Numbered from the stretch's first letter, positions 43,968-53,326 are shown. The stretch: DNA of 64,000 bases from Anaerolineaceae bacterium (GCA_016124855.1 WGMX01000024.1:172585-236584); one strand, 5' to 3'. Made by a program: numbers and translations. The notes: a model not told the origin generated them from the letters alone.

Positions 43968-44267
43968 TCACTGACTCAACCATATCGTGACCACCAGCCC
44001 GATGAGCAGGGCAAATACGCCCGCAGCCATCATCGACATCAACTGTATGGGACGGATAATTGCTGCCCGCCAACTCACGCTGTCCTCGGACTCTTGGTTA
44101 ACCACCCAAATCTGCTGCTCTCCACGGTTGATGTCCGCTCGCAGCAGCCGTCCCAGTATCCGCCTCAGTAATGGATCAATCACCCGCCAATAAAACAACA
44201 TCCAGCCTCCGCCGATGAGCAAGAACACTACACCACCAATCACCAGCGGGGAAATTGTAGTTACCAT
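43968..44267 (-). CDS. Small two-helix membrane protein
   Basis: A 99-residue protein with helices IGGVVFLLIGGGWMLFYW near residue 9 and MSMMAAGVFALLIGLVVTIW near 75. Between them is a basic stretch (PLLRRILGRLLRADINR). No family was recognised. It is in the menaquinone gene run, ending two bases before the Uma2 gene. Confidence 0.6.
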   Translation of the reverse strand: MVTTISPLVIGGVVFLLIGGGWMLFYWRVIDPLLRRILGRLLRADINRGEQQIWVVNQESEDSVSWRAAIIRPIQLMSMMAAGVFALLIGLVVTIWLSQ

Positions 44268-44286
44268 ACACCTACGTCACACATCT

Positions 44287-44313
44287 TGTAGGGGAGCACC
44301 TATGTGTGCTCCC
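44287..44313. repeat. GTAGGG-type hairpin repeat
   Basis: GGGAGCAC (44292-44299) and GTGCTCCC (44306-44313) flank CTATGT, with GTAG at the left. It is the reverse orientation of the unit at 18990 and lies between mqnE and the membrane gene. Confidence 0.6.
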
Positions 44314-44327
44314 AAACTTATAAACAA

Positions 44328-45416
44328 TTAGGCAAACACTTCGAGTTCGTTGTAAACCGTATCACGCTCGACCGGTGTGTAGCCGGCTGTGCGAATGAAC
44401 TGCATCAGTTGAGGAACAGTCATCGCCTGCCGCTTTGCACCCGCATCCTGATAGATATGTTCTTCGATGATCGTGCCGTCCATGTCGTTCGCGCCGAAAT
44501 TGAGTGCCACCTGTGCCAGTGCCGGAGTCAACATCACCCAATAGGCTTTGATGTTGGAAATGTTGTCCAGCATCAAACGGCTGATGGCTAGTGTCTTGAT
44601 GTCATCGACACCGGTTGTCCATTGGCGACCGAGCTTACGACCAAGGTTATTTTCTTCAGGATGAAAAGCCAGTGCGATAAAAGTCTGGAAGCCGCCGGAT
44701 TTATCCTGCTGTTCGCGCAGCGCAATCATATGGTGAATACGGTGTTCGGGCTTTTCGATGTGACCGTAGAGCATGGTGGCGTTGGTTTTGAGTCCCAATT
44801 TATGCGCGGTATCATGGACAGCCAGCCACGTTTCTTGGTTGGCCTTTTCGGGGCAAATCTTCTTTCGCACATCCCAATGGAAAATTTCCGCGCCGCCGCC
44901 GGGCATACTGTCCAAACCGGCCTTGACCAATTCTTTCAGCACTTCTTCATGCGACATATTAGTCAGCTTGGCGAAGTAATCAATCTCAACTGCCGTGAAT
45001 GCCTTCAGGTGAATATGCGGGAATTCTTTCTTGAGTGTTTCGAGGACATCAAGATAATACTCAAAGCCGAGTTCAGGATGTAAGCCACCGACGATATGGA
45101 ATTCGCGTACGCCCGCATCAACCGCCGCCCGCACCTTATCAGGAAGTTGGTTTGGCATAAAGGTATAAGCGCCTTCTTCTTTGTCGCTGGTACGCGCAAA
45201 AGAGCAGAAGTTGCAGTGAAACGCGCAGACATTGGTCGGGTTGATATGGCGATTTTTATTGAAGTAAACTTTATCGCCATGCAAACGCTTGCGAACAATC
45301 TGTGCCAGCTTACCCAGCTTGATAATGTCACGCTGTTCAAACAGCCATACACCTTCGTCGTAGCTCAAGCGCTCTGCCGCTTGAACCTTATCGTTGATGC
45401 GCTTCCAATCGGTCAT
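44328..45416 (-). CDS. mqnE: Aminofutalosine synthase
   Basis: A 362-residue radical-SAM enzyme that joins 3-enolpyruvylbenzoate (made by MqnA) with SAM-derived adenosine to form aminofutalosine. The cluster cysteines are C64, C68 and C71 in NVCAFHCNFC, followed by SFARTSDKEEGAYTFMP and REFHIVGGLHPELGFEYY, the MqnE wording. GGAG lies before its ATG. It is the first gene of the run; a promoter with a palindrome lies upstream. Confidence 0.94.
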   Translation of the reverse strand: MTDWKRINDKVQAAERLSYDEGVWLFEQRDIIKLGKLAQIVRKRLHGDKVYFNKNRHINPTNVCAFHCNFCSFARTSDKEEGAYTFMPNQLPDKVRAAVDAGVREFHIVGGLHPELGFEYYLDVLETLKKEFPHIHLKAFTAVEIDYFAKLTNMSHEEVLKELVKAGLDSMPGGGAEIFHWDVRKKICPEKANQETWLAVHDTAHKLGLKTNATMLYGHIEKPEHRIHHMIALREQQDKSGGFQTFIALAFHPEENNLGRKLGRQWTTGVDDIKTLAISRLMLDNISNIKAYWVMLTPALAQVALNFGANDMDGTIIEEHIYQDAGAKRQAMTVPQLMQFIRTAGYTPVERDTVYNELEVFA

Positions 45417-45505
45417 TTGAGATGATCTCCTCCGATGAATAGGTGAGGTCTTAAGGCTGGCGCTGAATCACAGGTGACTCAGATCGTCATACCGGATTTT
45501 TGACG

Positions 45506-45521
45506 TTCACAAAATTGTGAA
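45506..45521. promoter_or_regulatory. Palindrome downstream of mqnE start site
   Basis: TTCACAA (45506-45512) and TTGTGAA (45515-45521) are exact inverted repeats around AA. Given the promoter at 45541-45569 they lie just inside the transcript, a usual repressor position. A looser relative, TCACA-N6-TGTGA, is at 45612-45627 toward the FHA gene. Confidence 0.45.
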
Positions 45522-45540
45522 TGTTCTAAATTTCACTATA

Positions 45541-45569
45541 ATTGTACAGCCGATTCGAATGAGTGTAAA
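45541..45569 (-). promoter_or_regulatory. Promoter of the mqnE run
   Basis: On the minus strand TTTACA (45564-45569) and TACAAT (45541-45546) are separated by 17 bases, placing the start near 45534, about 120 bases before mqnE. Confidence 0.6.
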
Positions 45570-45772
45570 GCATCCTTAGCCAATTTACATTTTAACGCCG
45601 ACATCACGAATCTCACATATTGTTGTGAACTGTGTAAAAAAATTAACCCGAAGGATTAAGAATGTAACAAACGCAACATAAACCAATGACATGACGAATT
45701 TCCTAACTCTTTTTCCCTATAATTAACGGTATGATACAAGTATCAAATTAGTCTCAAGTGGATAGTAACGTA

Positions 45773-46411
45773 ATGACAGCACAACTGCGCCCGATGACAA
45801 CCTGCCAACAATGCGGCCAAGAGAATGCCGAAGGTTATACCGTTTGTGTCAAATGCGGATCTGCATCTCCGCTTTCGGCTCCACAATCGCAGCCCGCGCA
45901 GCAAGTGAGTTATGCCATTAAGTTCCTTGTGGAAGGCGAAGAACTGCCGTTGAGCCTTATACCTTCGCAGCGCGCCATCATGGGGCGGCAGGCGCCTTTT
46001 ATGCTTCAGTTACCGGATGTAGACCTCACCAGCTATAGTGCTGCCGAACATGGTATATCCCGCGTTCATGCGGTGATTGACTGTTCGCGCACGGGTTTAC
46101 AAATTACCGATCTGGACAGCCGTAACGGAACATTCGTCAACGGCGAAAAACTTTACCCGTACAATGCTCACGTTCTGCGGCACGGGGATACGCTGCGCTT
46201 GGGCAGCATGTCGCTTGAAGTCATTGTCAAGGTGGACCGTCGTATGCCGGTGGAGGCCGCTCCCGCGCCAGCACGCAGTATTCCAGCAGAACTTCAACCC
46301 AAGGTTACGCGCTTGCTCTCGCTGGCCGGACAGCTCAACGGGAACTTAGTGAGTCCTGTACCGCCTCAAAATCCGGGAAATAGCTCGTCCACGTTGAATA
46401 AGGCGAGCTAA
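45773..46411 (+). CDS. Zinc-ribbon and FHA-domain protein
   Basis: A 212-residue protein. The first 35 residues hold CQQCGQ and CVKCGS, a zinc ribbon. An FHA domain follows from about 60 to 160: the GRQ loop, HGISRVHAVID and DLDSRNGTFVNGEKLYP are the phosphothreonine-binding residues. It should dock phosphorylated partners of Ser/Thr kinases, such as the large kinase-like protein at 33 kb. The ATG at 45773 is preferred over a GTG at 45758. Its 3' end overlaps the convergent lipoprotein gene by 77 bases. Confidence 0.88.
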   Translation: MTAQLRPMTTCQQCGQENAEGYTVCVKCGSASPLSAPQSQPAQQVSYAIKFLVEGEELPLSLIPSQRAIMGRQAPFMLQLPDVDLTSYSAAEHGISRVHAVIDCSRTGLQITDLDSRNGTFVNGEKLYPYNAHVLRHGDTLRLGSMSLEVIVKVDRRMPVEAAPAPARSIPAELQPKVTRLLSLAGQLNGNLVSPVPPQNPGNSSSTLNKAS

Positions 46412-46796
46412 ATACTGTCGTCACCGTTGTTGCATTCCCCAGCGTAACGGGAATAATCGCGTTACGCTGATTTTCCACAGTCACTGAATCGCCTTCAACC
46501 GTTCCCGCGATCAAACGAATTAAAGTCTTGCCGTCCGGCGCAACAAAGATCACCGACTGCGGTGCTTGCGCTTCACCCGTGATAACGCGCCATCCATCGG
46601 GTATGTTGGCGCTGAAGTTTGCCCCTTCATACACGCCGTTATCAATCACCACTGGAGCGCCCGGCGTGTTATGCAAATTATCCGGTTCATGCGCCGGAAT
46701 ACAGCCATCAAGCGCCAGCACAAATATCAGGGTGACAAGAATGGCTTGCCACCAAAAAACTTGCGACTTGCGACTTGTGCCTTGTAACTTACTCAC
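46335..46796 (-). CDS. Small lipoprotein, convergent overlap with FHA gene
   Basis: A 153-residue protein with a signal helix WWQAILVTLIFVLALDGC ending at a lipobox Cys, and a mature domain with YEGANFSANIPDGWRVITG, similar in look to the PsbP-like stress domains of secreted proteins. The start overlaps the end of the next gene by four bases, so both are translated together. Family not recognised. Its last 77 bases lie antisense within the FHA gene. Confidence 0.62.
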   Translation of the reverse strand: MSKLQGTSRKSQVFWWQAILVTLIFVLALDGCIPAHEPDNLHNTPGAPVVIDNGVYEGANFSANIPDGWRVITGEAQAPQSVIFVAPDGKTLIRLIAGTVEGDSVTVENQRNAIIPVTLGNATTVTTVFSSPYSTWTSYFPDFEAVQDSLSSR

Positions 46797-47293
46797 GGCA
46801 TTCTGTTCGGCGTATCAGGATTAGTCGCCATATCGCGCGAACGGGAATCACCACACCAGATAAAACCCGCCCACCGGTCAATTTTCCACTGACCATCAGA
46901 TACTTGCGACACATGGAAATAACTGCACACACCGCTGGCTCCGCGATCTTTTTCATAAGTCGAGATCACTTCGATGTCCCATGCCGCGCCGTCCGGAACG
47001 GCACGACGGAACACCGCGTTTTCCAGCGCACCCCATTCCGGCGGGGCATAACCCATCACGCAGCTTGAAGGCTTGCCACCTTCACACTGATCGCTGATGG
47101 CTTGCGCCAATTCTGGACTCAGCAAGGGCAGCGCAGCCGCGTCATTCCCATGACCAGCAGCGTTGGCAAAATCCGCCGCCACACCAAATGCCGGATTAGT
47201 CTGCGGTGGTGTGACGGCGACCGCCACCAGAACCAATCCAGCCATAACCGCCATGATAATCAGCGTAATCCACAATGTGCGTCGAGCAGGCAT
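46793..47293 (-). CDS. Membrane-anchored protein, unknown
   Basis: A 166-residue protein with an N-terminal helix ITLIIMAVMAGLVLVAVAVT followed by a domain that begins FGVAADFANAAGHGNDAAAL, like the DUF4878/NTF2-like lumenal proteins. Four Cys residues (C at CEGG, SCVMG, GVCSY, WCGD) could form two disulfides. It shares an overlapping start/stop with the lipoprotein gene downstream. Its function is unknown. Confidence 0.62.
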   Translation of the reverse strand: MPARRTLWITLIIMAVMAGLVLVAVAVTPPQTNPAFGVAADFANAAGHGNDAAALPLLSPELAQAISDQCEGGKPSSCVMGYAPPEWGALENAVFRRAVPDGAAWDIEVISTYEKDRGASGVCSYFHVSQVSDGQWKIDRWAGFIWCGDSRSRDMATNPDTPNRMP

Positions 47294-47322
47294 ACCAACC
47301 TCAAACCCATTTGGCGAAGATG

Positions 47323-48159
47323 TTATCTATTAAACTGTTCGCCGACCGAAATGGGAATGGGCAAGATATTTTCGCGCGGCGGATAAGGGCACATGGCAAA
47401 CTCGGTGAAGGCGCACGGCGGATGATACGCCTTATTAAAATCCAGATCAATGAGGCCGTCACTTTGTATGTTGGCATACAAGAAGCGTCCCGCGCCATAA
47501 GTCGTCTTGCCGCTGGTTTGGTCACGGAAGATCAACCACAAGCGGTTGCCGGTGGTTTCGAAGGCTTCTAATCGCCGTTTTTCACCGAGCAAATCAAACT
47601 CGATGTAGCCCACATTTTGCAGAATACTGATTGAGCCTTTGGAGTTTTCCACTGAAACAGGCTGCTTCGCTGCATGCGGCGTGAAAGCAGCCGTGACGTG
47701 ATAATCGGGATTAATCGGCTGCCACTTACGGCCTTTGAAGTTTAGTCGAGTCGGGTTATTGGCGTCACGCACACGGACGAAGAAATCACCATCGCGTTCA
47801 ATCACAAAAAAAGTGACTGAACCGATGTTTACCAGCGGCAGCTCGCCATCTTTTTGATGATTGTTGACGATGTAACTTTGTCCCACGACCGCCGGCTTGC
47901 CGTCAATTTTAACGTGATCGTTGCTTACCTTCAGCGTGACGACATCATCTTTGACGGTAATCACACCGATTTGATCCGGTACGCTGTCCGGCAAGTGAGC
48001 GTCACAACTTGCGCCACTGCCGATGGTATTGTCACCTGTTTTCAACGGCTCAAGACCGACTAATGCTAACCAACTATCCGGCGCACGAAGATCACTCTCC
48101 ATCTTCTGCTGCCAATGTTCAATTTCTTCAATATAGGCTGATTTTCTCTCGGTAATCAC
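47323..48159 (-). CDS. DUF1684-family protein
   Basis: A 278-residue protein of the DUF1684 family. The opening EEIEHWQQKMESDLRAPDSW and the close NKAYHPPCAFTEFAMCPYPP with ENILPIPISVGE match the family ends. No signal peptide is present, and no activity is established for the family. It is the first of a three-gene minus-strand group with the two small envelope proteins. Confidence 0.88.
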   Translation of the reverse strand: MITERKSAYIEEIEHWQQKMESDLRAPDSWLALVGLEPLKTGDNTIGSGASCDAHLPDSVPDQIGVITVKDDVVTLKVSNDHVKIDGKPAVVGQSYIVNNHQKDGELPLVNIGSVTFFVIERDGDFFVRVRDANNPTRLNFKGRKWQPINPDYHVTAAFTPHAAKQPVSVENSKGSISILQNVGYIEFDLLGEKRRLEAFETTGNRLWLIFRDQTSGKTTYGAGRFLYANIQSDGLIDLDFNKAYHPPCAFTEFAMCPYPPRENILPIPISVGEQFNR

Positions 48160-48197
48160 GGTTGACTCCTAACGGGCGCGAAATCCGTTATCGAATG

Positions 48198-49031
48198 TTA
48201 TTTGCGCTTTTGATCAGACGCTTTATCCCGCGCATCTCTTAGTGCATTGCGCATTTTTGCGCTTTCTTGGACGGCGTTAACCGCGATCATACCATGCCAG
48301 CCGGGGGTGTTCATATATTCCACACAGACCACGCCGCCATAACCGGAGGCTTGTATATCTTTCATCACCTGTGGAATATTGATGCGTCCACGCTCGAACG
48401 GTGTTTGTAACTGTGCCCGTGCCGCCTGCCGCATTTGAATGTGGCGCGTTTGCGGCAGCAGCTTAACGATCTCCTCGTGGAAAATATCTTGGCAAACCAT
48501 CTGCGCCCAATCGAGGGTTAGCGTTAAACCCGGCACATCTTTGACCAGCTTCATGGCGACTTCCGGTGTTTGTGCCATCGAGTCCATATGCGGTTCGATG
48601 CTCACCTGTAAGCCCGCTTCTTTACCCCATTTGACCATATCCCGCAGCGCCGCCGTAACGCGGTCAATCGCCTCTAGGTCTTCCGCCGGATGAACCAACC
48701 CCGGCGACAGGGTAATCCCCGGCGTACCGAGCGCCACCGCGAACGGAATCAGCGCTTTAAATTGATCGAGTTCCTTTTGACGGCGATCTTCTTCCGGCAT
48801 CGAGATGCGCGGCAGCATCAAGTACAAGTCGCTGACTTTGAGGTTGAATAACGCCAAATCAGCACGAATATCCGCCGCCTCTTTACGTGGATTTTCCGCC
48901 GCGCGCGTCGTGTTCAAGTTCGAGCCGCTGCCAATATCGACGTAGCGAAAACCCAAACGGGCAATCGTGCCTAAGGCTTCTGGCAAAGTTAGATCAGTAA
49001 ACGCCCATGTGTGGCAGGCAAATTCAAGCAT
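48198..49031 (-). CDS. Sugar-phosphate isomerase/epimerase-like TIM barrel
   Basis: A 277-residue protein of the xylose-isomerase-like TIM-barrel superfamily. MLEFACHTWAFTDLTLPEAL opens it, with RLGFRYVDIG, LQVSIEPHMDSMAQTPEVA and GGVVCVEYMNTPG supplying the usual metal-binding Glu and His positions. The start at 49031 is preferred over the longer frame to 49067, which overlaps the upstream gene. Such enzymes isomerise sugars or inositol derivatives. Substrate unknown. Confidence 0.84.
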   Translation of the reverse strand: MLEFACHTWAFTDLTLPEALGTIARLGFRYVDIGSGSNLNTTRAAENPRKEAADIRADLALFNLKVSDLYLMLPRISMPEEDRRQKELDQFKALIPFAVALGTPGITLSPGLVHPAEDLEAIDRVTAALRDMVKWGKEAGLQVSIEPHMDSMAQTPEVAMKLVKDVPGLTLTLDWAQMVCQDIFHEEIVKLLPQTRHIQMRQAARAQLQTPFERGRINIPQVMKDIQASGYGGVVCVEYMNTPGWHGMIAVNAVQESAKMRNALRDARDKASDQKRK

Positions 49032-49041
49032 CTTCAACTCT

Positions 49042-49647
49042 TTAAGTGGAACAATCGTTAAAAGCATCCATCAACAATTTGACTGCCCGTTCGATCTCCC
49101 AGCGTAATCTCAGATAAAAATAGATTGTAGCTAACGCTAGAATAATAAACCCGAGTATAACAGCCTTTCCATCAATATAGAGATCATTGAACCTACTTGA
49201 TGGATTCCCTAAAACATATGCCGAAAGTGCGGAGAATATAACCAGTACAGCGACTGCACCGATACCAATGAGAAATAAAATAAACGGAATTCTAAATATT
49301 GATAGACGTCTGGGTTCGGGGAAATCCTCGCTGAACTGCGATAATCCTACAAACAATGTGCTTTCCTCGGTCAGAGATTGTGCTGTGCCGTTTACCACGA
49401 TGTTATTCCAGAATAACTCAAATGATGCTGCGGTGTCATCCAGATCCCCAAAACGGAGATATGGCTCACTGCCATAATTAGATGATCTTGGGTTTTTCTC
49501 TAACCCAAGTTGATACGTTCGCTGTAATTCAATTTCGAGGCGCTTCATATGGTCAAGGCAATTAGCATAGGAGCAGGCGACACTAAATTCAAATTGATGG
49601 AGTCGCCATGTGTTGCGGCTGATTATAAAACGGCGTTTTCGAGCCAT
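49042..49647 (-). CDS. Membrane protein, unknown
   Basis: A 201-residue protein. The first 120 residues are soluble and basic at the start (ARKRRFIISRNTWRLHQ), with a FVGLSQFSEDFPEPRR segment. Two helices follow, FRIPFILFLIGIGAVAVLVI and GKAVILGFIILALATIYFYL. No family was recognised. It is AT-richer than the genes around it, hinting at a recent arrival or a fast-changing gene. Confidence 0.6.
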   Translation of the reverse strand: MARKRRFIISRNTWRLHQFEFSVACSYANCLDHMKRLEIELQRTYQLGLEKNPRSSNYGSEPYLRFGDLDDTAASFELFWNNIVVNGTAQSLTEESTLFVGLSQFSEDFPEPRRLSIFRIPFILFLIGIGAVAVLVIFSALSAYVLGNPSSRFNDLYIDGKAVILGFIILALATIYFYLRLRWEIERAVKLLMDAFNDCST

Positions 49648-49719
49648 AATCTGCTAAGGGTTTTCGATAAATAAACACACATTTATATCTTAAACCCTTT
49701 TAGCAGAGATAGTTGATAC

Positions 49720-50490
49720 CTACGGATACAAATACGGATGCTCCGGTTGGCTGATCTTCTCGATGGTCGCTGCTTGCAAAATCGGCCAGTTGTCGCCCTT
49801 GAACTTCCCAACCTTAAGCGTCCCGCTGATCTGCACCCATGTATCCGCCGGAAAGTCTTTAGCGTTATCTGACATTACAGGCAAACCAATTGCGGATGCA
49901 TCCGCCACGCAGCAGCTTACGGTGAACCGAGCCACCATAAATTCATTGTCGGGGTACGTCCCTTCGCGGTAAACGAAGCCCACCACATTGGCCTGCTTAC
50001 CGTTAAAACTGTTGACATCATCCGACATGTTGAACGCCCGCAGCCAATCCAACACATTCCACTTCAACGGATCGGTTGTGAAAGTGGTCGCTTTGGTGAT
50101 CGAAGCCGCGCTCAAGCTCACGCCGCCAGCCGCAGCCGCTGATCCCAACGGACGTGACGGAACCAGCGTTCCCAACACTAACGGGATCGCCACAATTGCA
50201 ATCACTGTCCATGTGATCGGTGCATGACTGCGGTCAAGCAGGGCATAATCACGGTGCATCAGGATATCCACCGAGTTAGCGATGCCTAACACCAAAAACA
50301 ATCCCGCTGCCACATACGACAGCCACGCAAAACGCTGGTTGATGTAATTGCTAAGGTTGCCGCTGGCGATGCTGTAGATGAAGAAAATACCCAAACCCAC
50401 CAGCACCGCCGACTTCGCCCAACCGATCAATTTCTCGCGCTGAAGGCTGCGCGGCGCGACATAATTATCAAAAAGTTCAAGATTCGCCAT
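49720..50490 (-). CDS. DUF1980 / TIGR03943 permease partner
   Basis: A 256-residue protein of the TIGR03943 (YcgQ-like) family. Two N-terminal helices (AKSAVLVGLGIFFIYSIASG and FAWLSYVAAGLFLVLGI) precede an outer beta domain with NVVGFVYREGTYPDNEFMVA and SCCVADASAIGLPV, the conserved Cys pair. The start at 50490 is preferred; a longer frame overlaps the permease. It pairs with the DUF318 permease, as in Bacillus ycgR-ycgQ. The substrate may be a metal or a small molecule; unproven. Confidence 0.86.
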   Translation of the reverse strand: MANLELFDNYVAPRSLQREKLIGWAKSAVLVGLGIFFIYSIASGNLSNYINQRFAWLSYVAAGLFLVLGIANSVDILMHRDYALLDRSHAPITWTVIAIVAIPLVLGTLVPSRPLGSAAAAGGVSLSAASITKATTFTTDPLKWNVLDWLRAFNMSDDVNSFNGKQANVVGFVYREGTYPDNEFMVARFTVSCCVADASAIGLPVMSDNAKDFPADTWVQISGTLKVGKFKGDNWPILQAATIEKISQPEHPYLYP

Positions 50491-50504
50491 CGAGATAAAC
50501 CCCG

Positions 50505-51545
50505 TTAAAATCGAACGTTCAGGTTGAGCCACACACCGATGAGCAGGGTCATCAGCAGCGGCAGCAGGATCAGGTAAAGCACGGTGCGCTTCTGGAATAC
50601 ACCCATGAACATCAGCGTACTCTTAATATCGACCATCGGCCCAAACGTCAGGAAAGTGATGATTGAACCTGTCGTGAATGTGCCGATAAATGACAGTGCG
50701 AGGAAGGCATCAACCGTTGAGCATACACTCAAGACAAAGGCCATCGCCTGCATCACAATCACCGAGATCACCGGCCCTTTGCCCAAAGCGATTAACACAT
50801 CTTGCGAGATCAGGGTTTGCATGGTCGCCGCCAGCAGCGAACCGATAATCAGGTAACGCCCCATCTCAAAAAACTCGTTGTTGGCGGAGCGCAGCGCATC
50901 ACCCATGCCGACGACAAACGGTTTCCTTCGTCCAACATGCATGGCGACCTCACCTGAACCACCCATCACCGGCATCAATGAACGGGGTTGTAAGACATCC
51001 TGTGGACGCGCACCCAAGGCGAACACCAATCCTGTGCCGATTGAGACGATCACCGTGAAAACCAATCGCCCGATGAGCACTGGCCCAAATCCGAAAGCCA
51101 CGTAGGTACTGACCAGCACAATTGGATTAATCACCGGCGCCGCCAGCAGAAAAGTGATACCGACCCACATCGGCAGCCCTTTGTTGAACAACCGTCGTAC
51201 CACCGGCACGACACCGCATTCGCAAACCGGAAACACAAATCCCAAAAACGCGCCGACAATCGTCGCCAGAATCGGATTACGCGGCACAACCCGCGCGATG
51301 TCATCCGCCGTCAAGAACGAGTCGATGATGCCCGACACCAGCGAACCCAACAGTAAAAAGGGCACCGCTTCGATGAAGGTTCCGAGGAAGCGTGTCGAGA
51401 AAATGCTAATAATCGTTTCGGCGGATTGTCCCGTTCCCATTACCGCCGCCACAAGTATGACGACTAAAGCGAGGCCGAGGAAAATCAATGCCCCGCGTAT
51501 CAACAAACGCTGCATATCCGCGTCTGATCGTGTCCGAACTTGCAT
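50505..51545 (-). CDS. DUF318-family permease (YcgR/YraQ type)
   Basis: A 346-residue protein with about eight helices. [21 protein letters not shown] and [20 protein letters not shown] are the permease signature, with the CxC of the helix as a possible metal or thiol site. The second repeat contains [18 protein letters not shown]. The start at 51545, with GAGAGGA upstream, is preferred over 51605. It is followed by its DUF1980 partner 14 bases on. The substrate is unknown. Confidence 0.88.
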   Translation of the reverse strand: MQVRTRSDADMQRLLIRGALIFLGLALVVILVAAVMGTGQSAETIISIFSTRFLGTFIEAVPFLLLGSLVSGIIDSFLTADDIARVVPRNPILATIVGAFLGFVFPVCECGVVPVVRRLFNKGLPMWVGITFLLAAPVINPIVLVSTYVAFGFGPVLIGRLVFTVIVSIGTGLVFALGARPQDVLQPRSLMPVMGGSGEVAMHVGRRKPFVVGMGDALRSANNEFFEMGRYLIIGSLLAATMQTLISQDVLIALGKGPVISVIVMQAMAFVLSVCSTVDAFLALSFIGTFTTGSIITFLTFGPMVDIKSTLMFMGVFQKRTVLYLILLPLLMTLLIGVWLNLNVRF

Positions 51546-51726
51546 GGTTACAAATCCTCTCACTAACCGCTTTATTCTACTCGAAACGTTTTTCGCGCCA
51601 ACCAACGCTCATCCAACGATAGGAATTTTCTCATTTTCTCGAATGGCCTAAACGGTTATATGATCGGCTTGTGTTCCCCTTAGAATTGAACATATCGCAT
51701 TTTCACGATATGTAGGAGGAGTGAAC

Positions 51727-52614
51727 ATGACCAATTATCCATTCATGCAGGTCGATGCCTTTACCGATGTGGCACTGGGGGGCAATCCCTGCGCCATTGT
51801 CTTTGAGGCCGATAATCTCGATGATGCAAAACGCCTCGCTATTGCCAAAGAGATGAACCTCTCTGAAACCTCGTTCGTTCAGAAACCAACTGCGGCTGGC
51901 GCAGATGTCGCCGCCCGCTACTTCACTGTCGATGAGGAAATCCCGCTGGCAGGTCATCCGACGATTGCGACTATTTACGCACTGGTCGAATCAGGACGTT
52001 TGAAGCTCACCGGTGACACCACCCGCATTATGCTCGAACTCAAAGTCGGGCCTATACCGATTGAGATTTATAGCAGTGCCGGAAAAGTTCAGCGCATCAT
52101 CATGTCACAGAAGAAGCCGCAGTTCTTATCCAAGCATGATCCCGCTGAAATAATGCCTGCCTTCGGCCTTACGCCGGATGACCTATTAGACGGTTATCCC
52201 ATTCAAACCGTCAGCACAGGTACGCCTCAATTGATGATTCCCGTTCCGGATTTAGACACATTGCGCCGTGTTCAGGTCAATGCGCCGCTCTATAACCATC
52301 TGCGTAAAATCGGAGATTGGTTCAGCCCGCATCTTTTTTGCACACAAGGCGCTACGTCTGAAGGTCAAACCTTTGCCCGTCATGTTGGCCCAACCCTCGA
52401 AGACCCCTTTACCGGTTCAGCCACTGGCGGCATGGCGGCTTATCTCTATCATTATGGCCTCATCACTCAATCACAGTTTATCGCCGAGCAGGGCCATTGG
52501 ATCAGCCGACCGGGTAAGGCCACTGTTGAGATCATTGGGTCGCGAGATGACATCGAAACTGTTAAAGTAGGTGGCAGTGCGGTAACGGTCTTAAAAGGTG
52601 AACTTCTATTATGA
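51727..52614 (+). CDS. PhzF-family isomerase
   Basis: A 295-residue PhzF-like protein, a two-lobed diaminopimelate-epimerase fold. FMQVDAFTDVALGGNPCAIV is the family start, with catalytic Glu in AKEMNLSETSFV, and RYFTVDEEIPLAGHPTIAT and DPFTGSATGGMAAYLYHYG follow. AGGAGG is placed before ATG 51727. Most such proteins have no known substrate; only the phenazine pathway member is well understood. It overlaps the ThuA gene by four bases. Confidence 0.93.
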   Translation: MTNYPFMQVDAFTDVALGGNPCAIVFEADNLDDAKRLAIAKEMNLSETSFVQKPTAAGADVAARYFTVDEEIPLAGHPTIATIYALVESGRLKLTGDTTRIMLELKVGPIPIEIYSSAGKVQRIIMSQKKPQFLSKHDPAEIMPAFGLTPDDLLDGYPIQTVSTGTPQLMIPVPDLDTLRRVQVNAPLYNHLRKIGDWFSPHLFCTQGATSEGQTFARHVGPTLEDPFTGSATGGMAAYLYHYGLITQSQFIAEQGHWISRPGKATVEIIGSRDDIETVKVGGSAVTVLKGELLL

Positions 52615-53234
52615 AAAAAGCGTTGATTGTGTGGGGTGGTTGGGATGGTCATAAGCCCAAAGAAATTTCAGCGATTTTGGCAAACCAACTGCGACAAAAT
52701 GATTTTGAGGTCACGCTCAGTGACACATTAGATGCCTATAAGGATTTGAACCTGACCGACTTTAACCTGATTGTCCCCAATTGGACGATGGGAACGATCA
52801 AGTCAGAGCAGCTTAAACCTGTTTTGGCAGCGGTTGAAAGCGGCGTTGGTTTAGCCGGTTTGCACGGGGGCATGTGTGACAGCTTCCGTAATGAATGCGA
52901 TTGGCAGTTCATGACCGGCGGGCAGTGGATCGCGCATCCCGGTAACGATGCGGCCCATTACAGTGTCCTCATCGATGGTGTCAAAAGCCCGATCACAGAA
53001 GGCATCCAAGAATTCGAAGTCACAACCGAGCAGTATTACATGCATGTTGATCCAGCCAATACCGTTTTAGCGACTACTCGCTTTGGCTCAACCGTCATGC
53101 CCGTTGTCTGGACGAAAATGTGGGGCAAAGGCCGCGTCTTCTACAGCAGCCTCGGTCATCGCCCTGATGTGGTTGAAATGACTCCCGTTCTCACCATGAT
53201 GACTCGCGGCATGATCTGGGCGGCACGGGATTAA
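52611..53234 (+). CDS. ThuA-like domain protein
   Basis: A 207-residue protein of the ThuA / trehalose-utilisation family, a glutamine-amidotransferase-like fold. ALIVWGGWDGHKPKEISAIL is the start motif, with GVGLAGLHGGMCDSF and MHVDPANTVLATTRFGS following. The ATGA overlap with phzF indicates coupled translation. Family members are associated with sugar metabolism, but the precise role is unknown. Confidence 0.88.
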   Translation: MKKALIVWGGWDGHKPKEISAILANQLRQNDFEVTLSDTLDAYKDLNLTDFNLIVPNWTMGTIKSEQLKPVLAAVESGVGLAGLHGGMCDSFRNECDWQFMTGGQWIAHPGNDAAHYSVLIDGVKSPITEGIQEFEVTTEQYYMHVDPANTVLATTRFGSTVMPVVWTKMWGKGRVFYSSLGHRPDVVEMTPVLTMMTRGMIWAARD

Positions 53235-53283
53235 TCCTCGCTCAAGCCTTTAGCAAAAACCCATATCATCTACTGTGATTGCT

Positions 53284-53321
53284 TCCCTCCCTCGCTTGCG
53301 GGGGAGGGCTAGGGAGGGGGT
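53284..53321. repeat. GC-rich dispersed repeat, intergenic copy
   Basis: TCCCTCCCTCGCTTGCGGGG and GAGGGCTAGGGAGGGGGTT lie between the ThuA stop and the convergent cupin gene; this is the cleanest copy of the family. Confidence 0.7.
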
Positions 53322-53326
53322 TCGTT

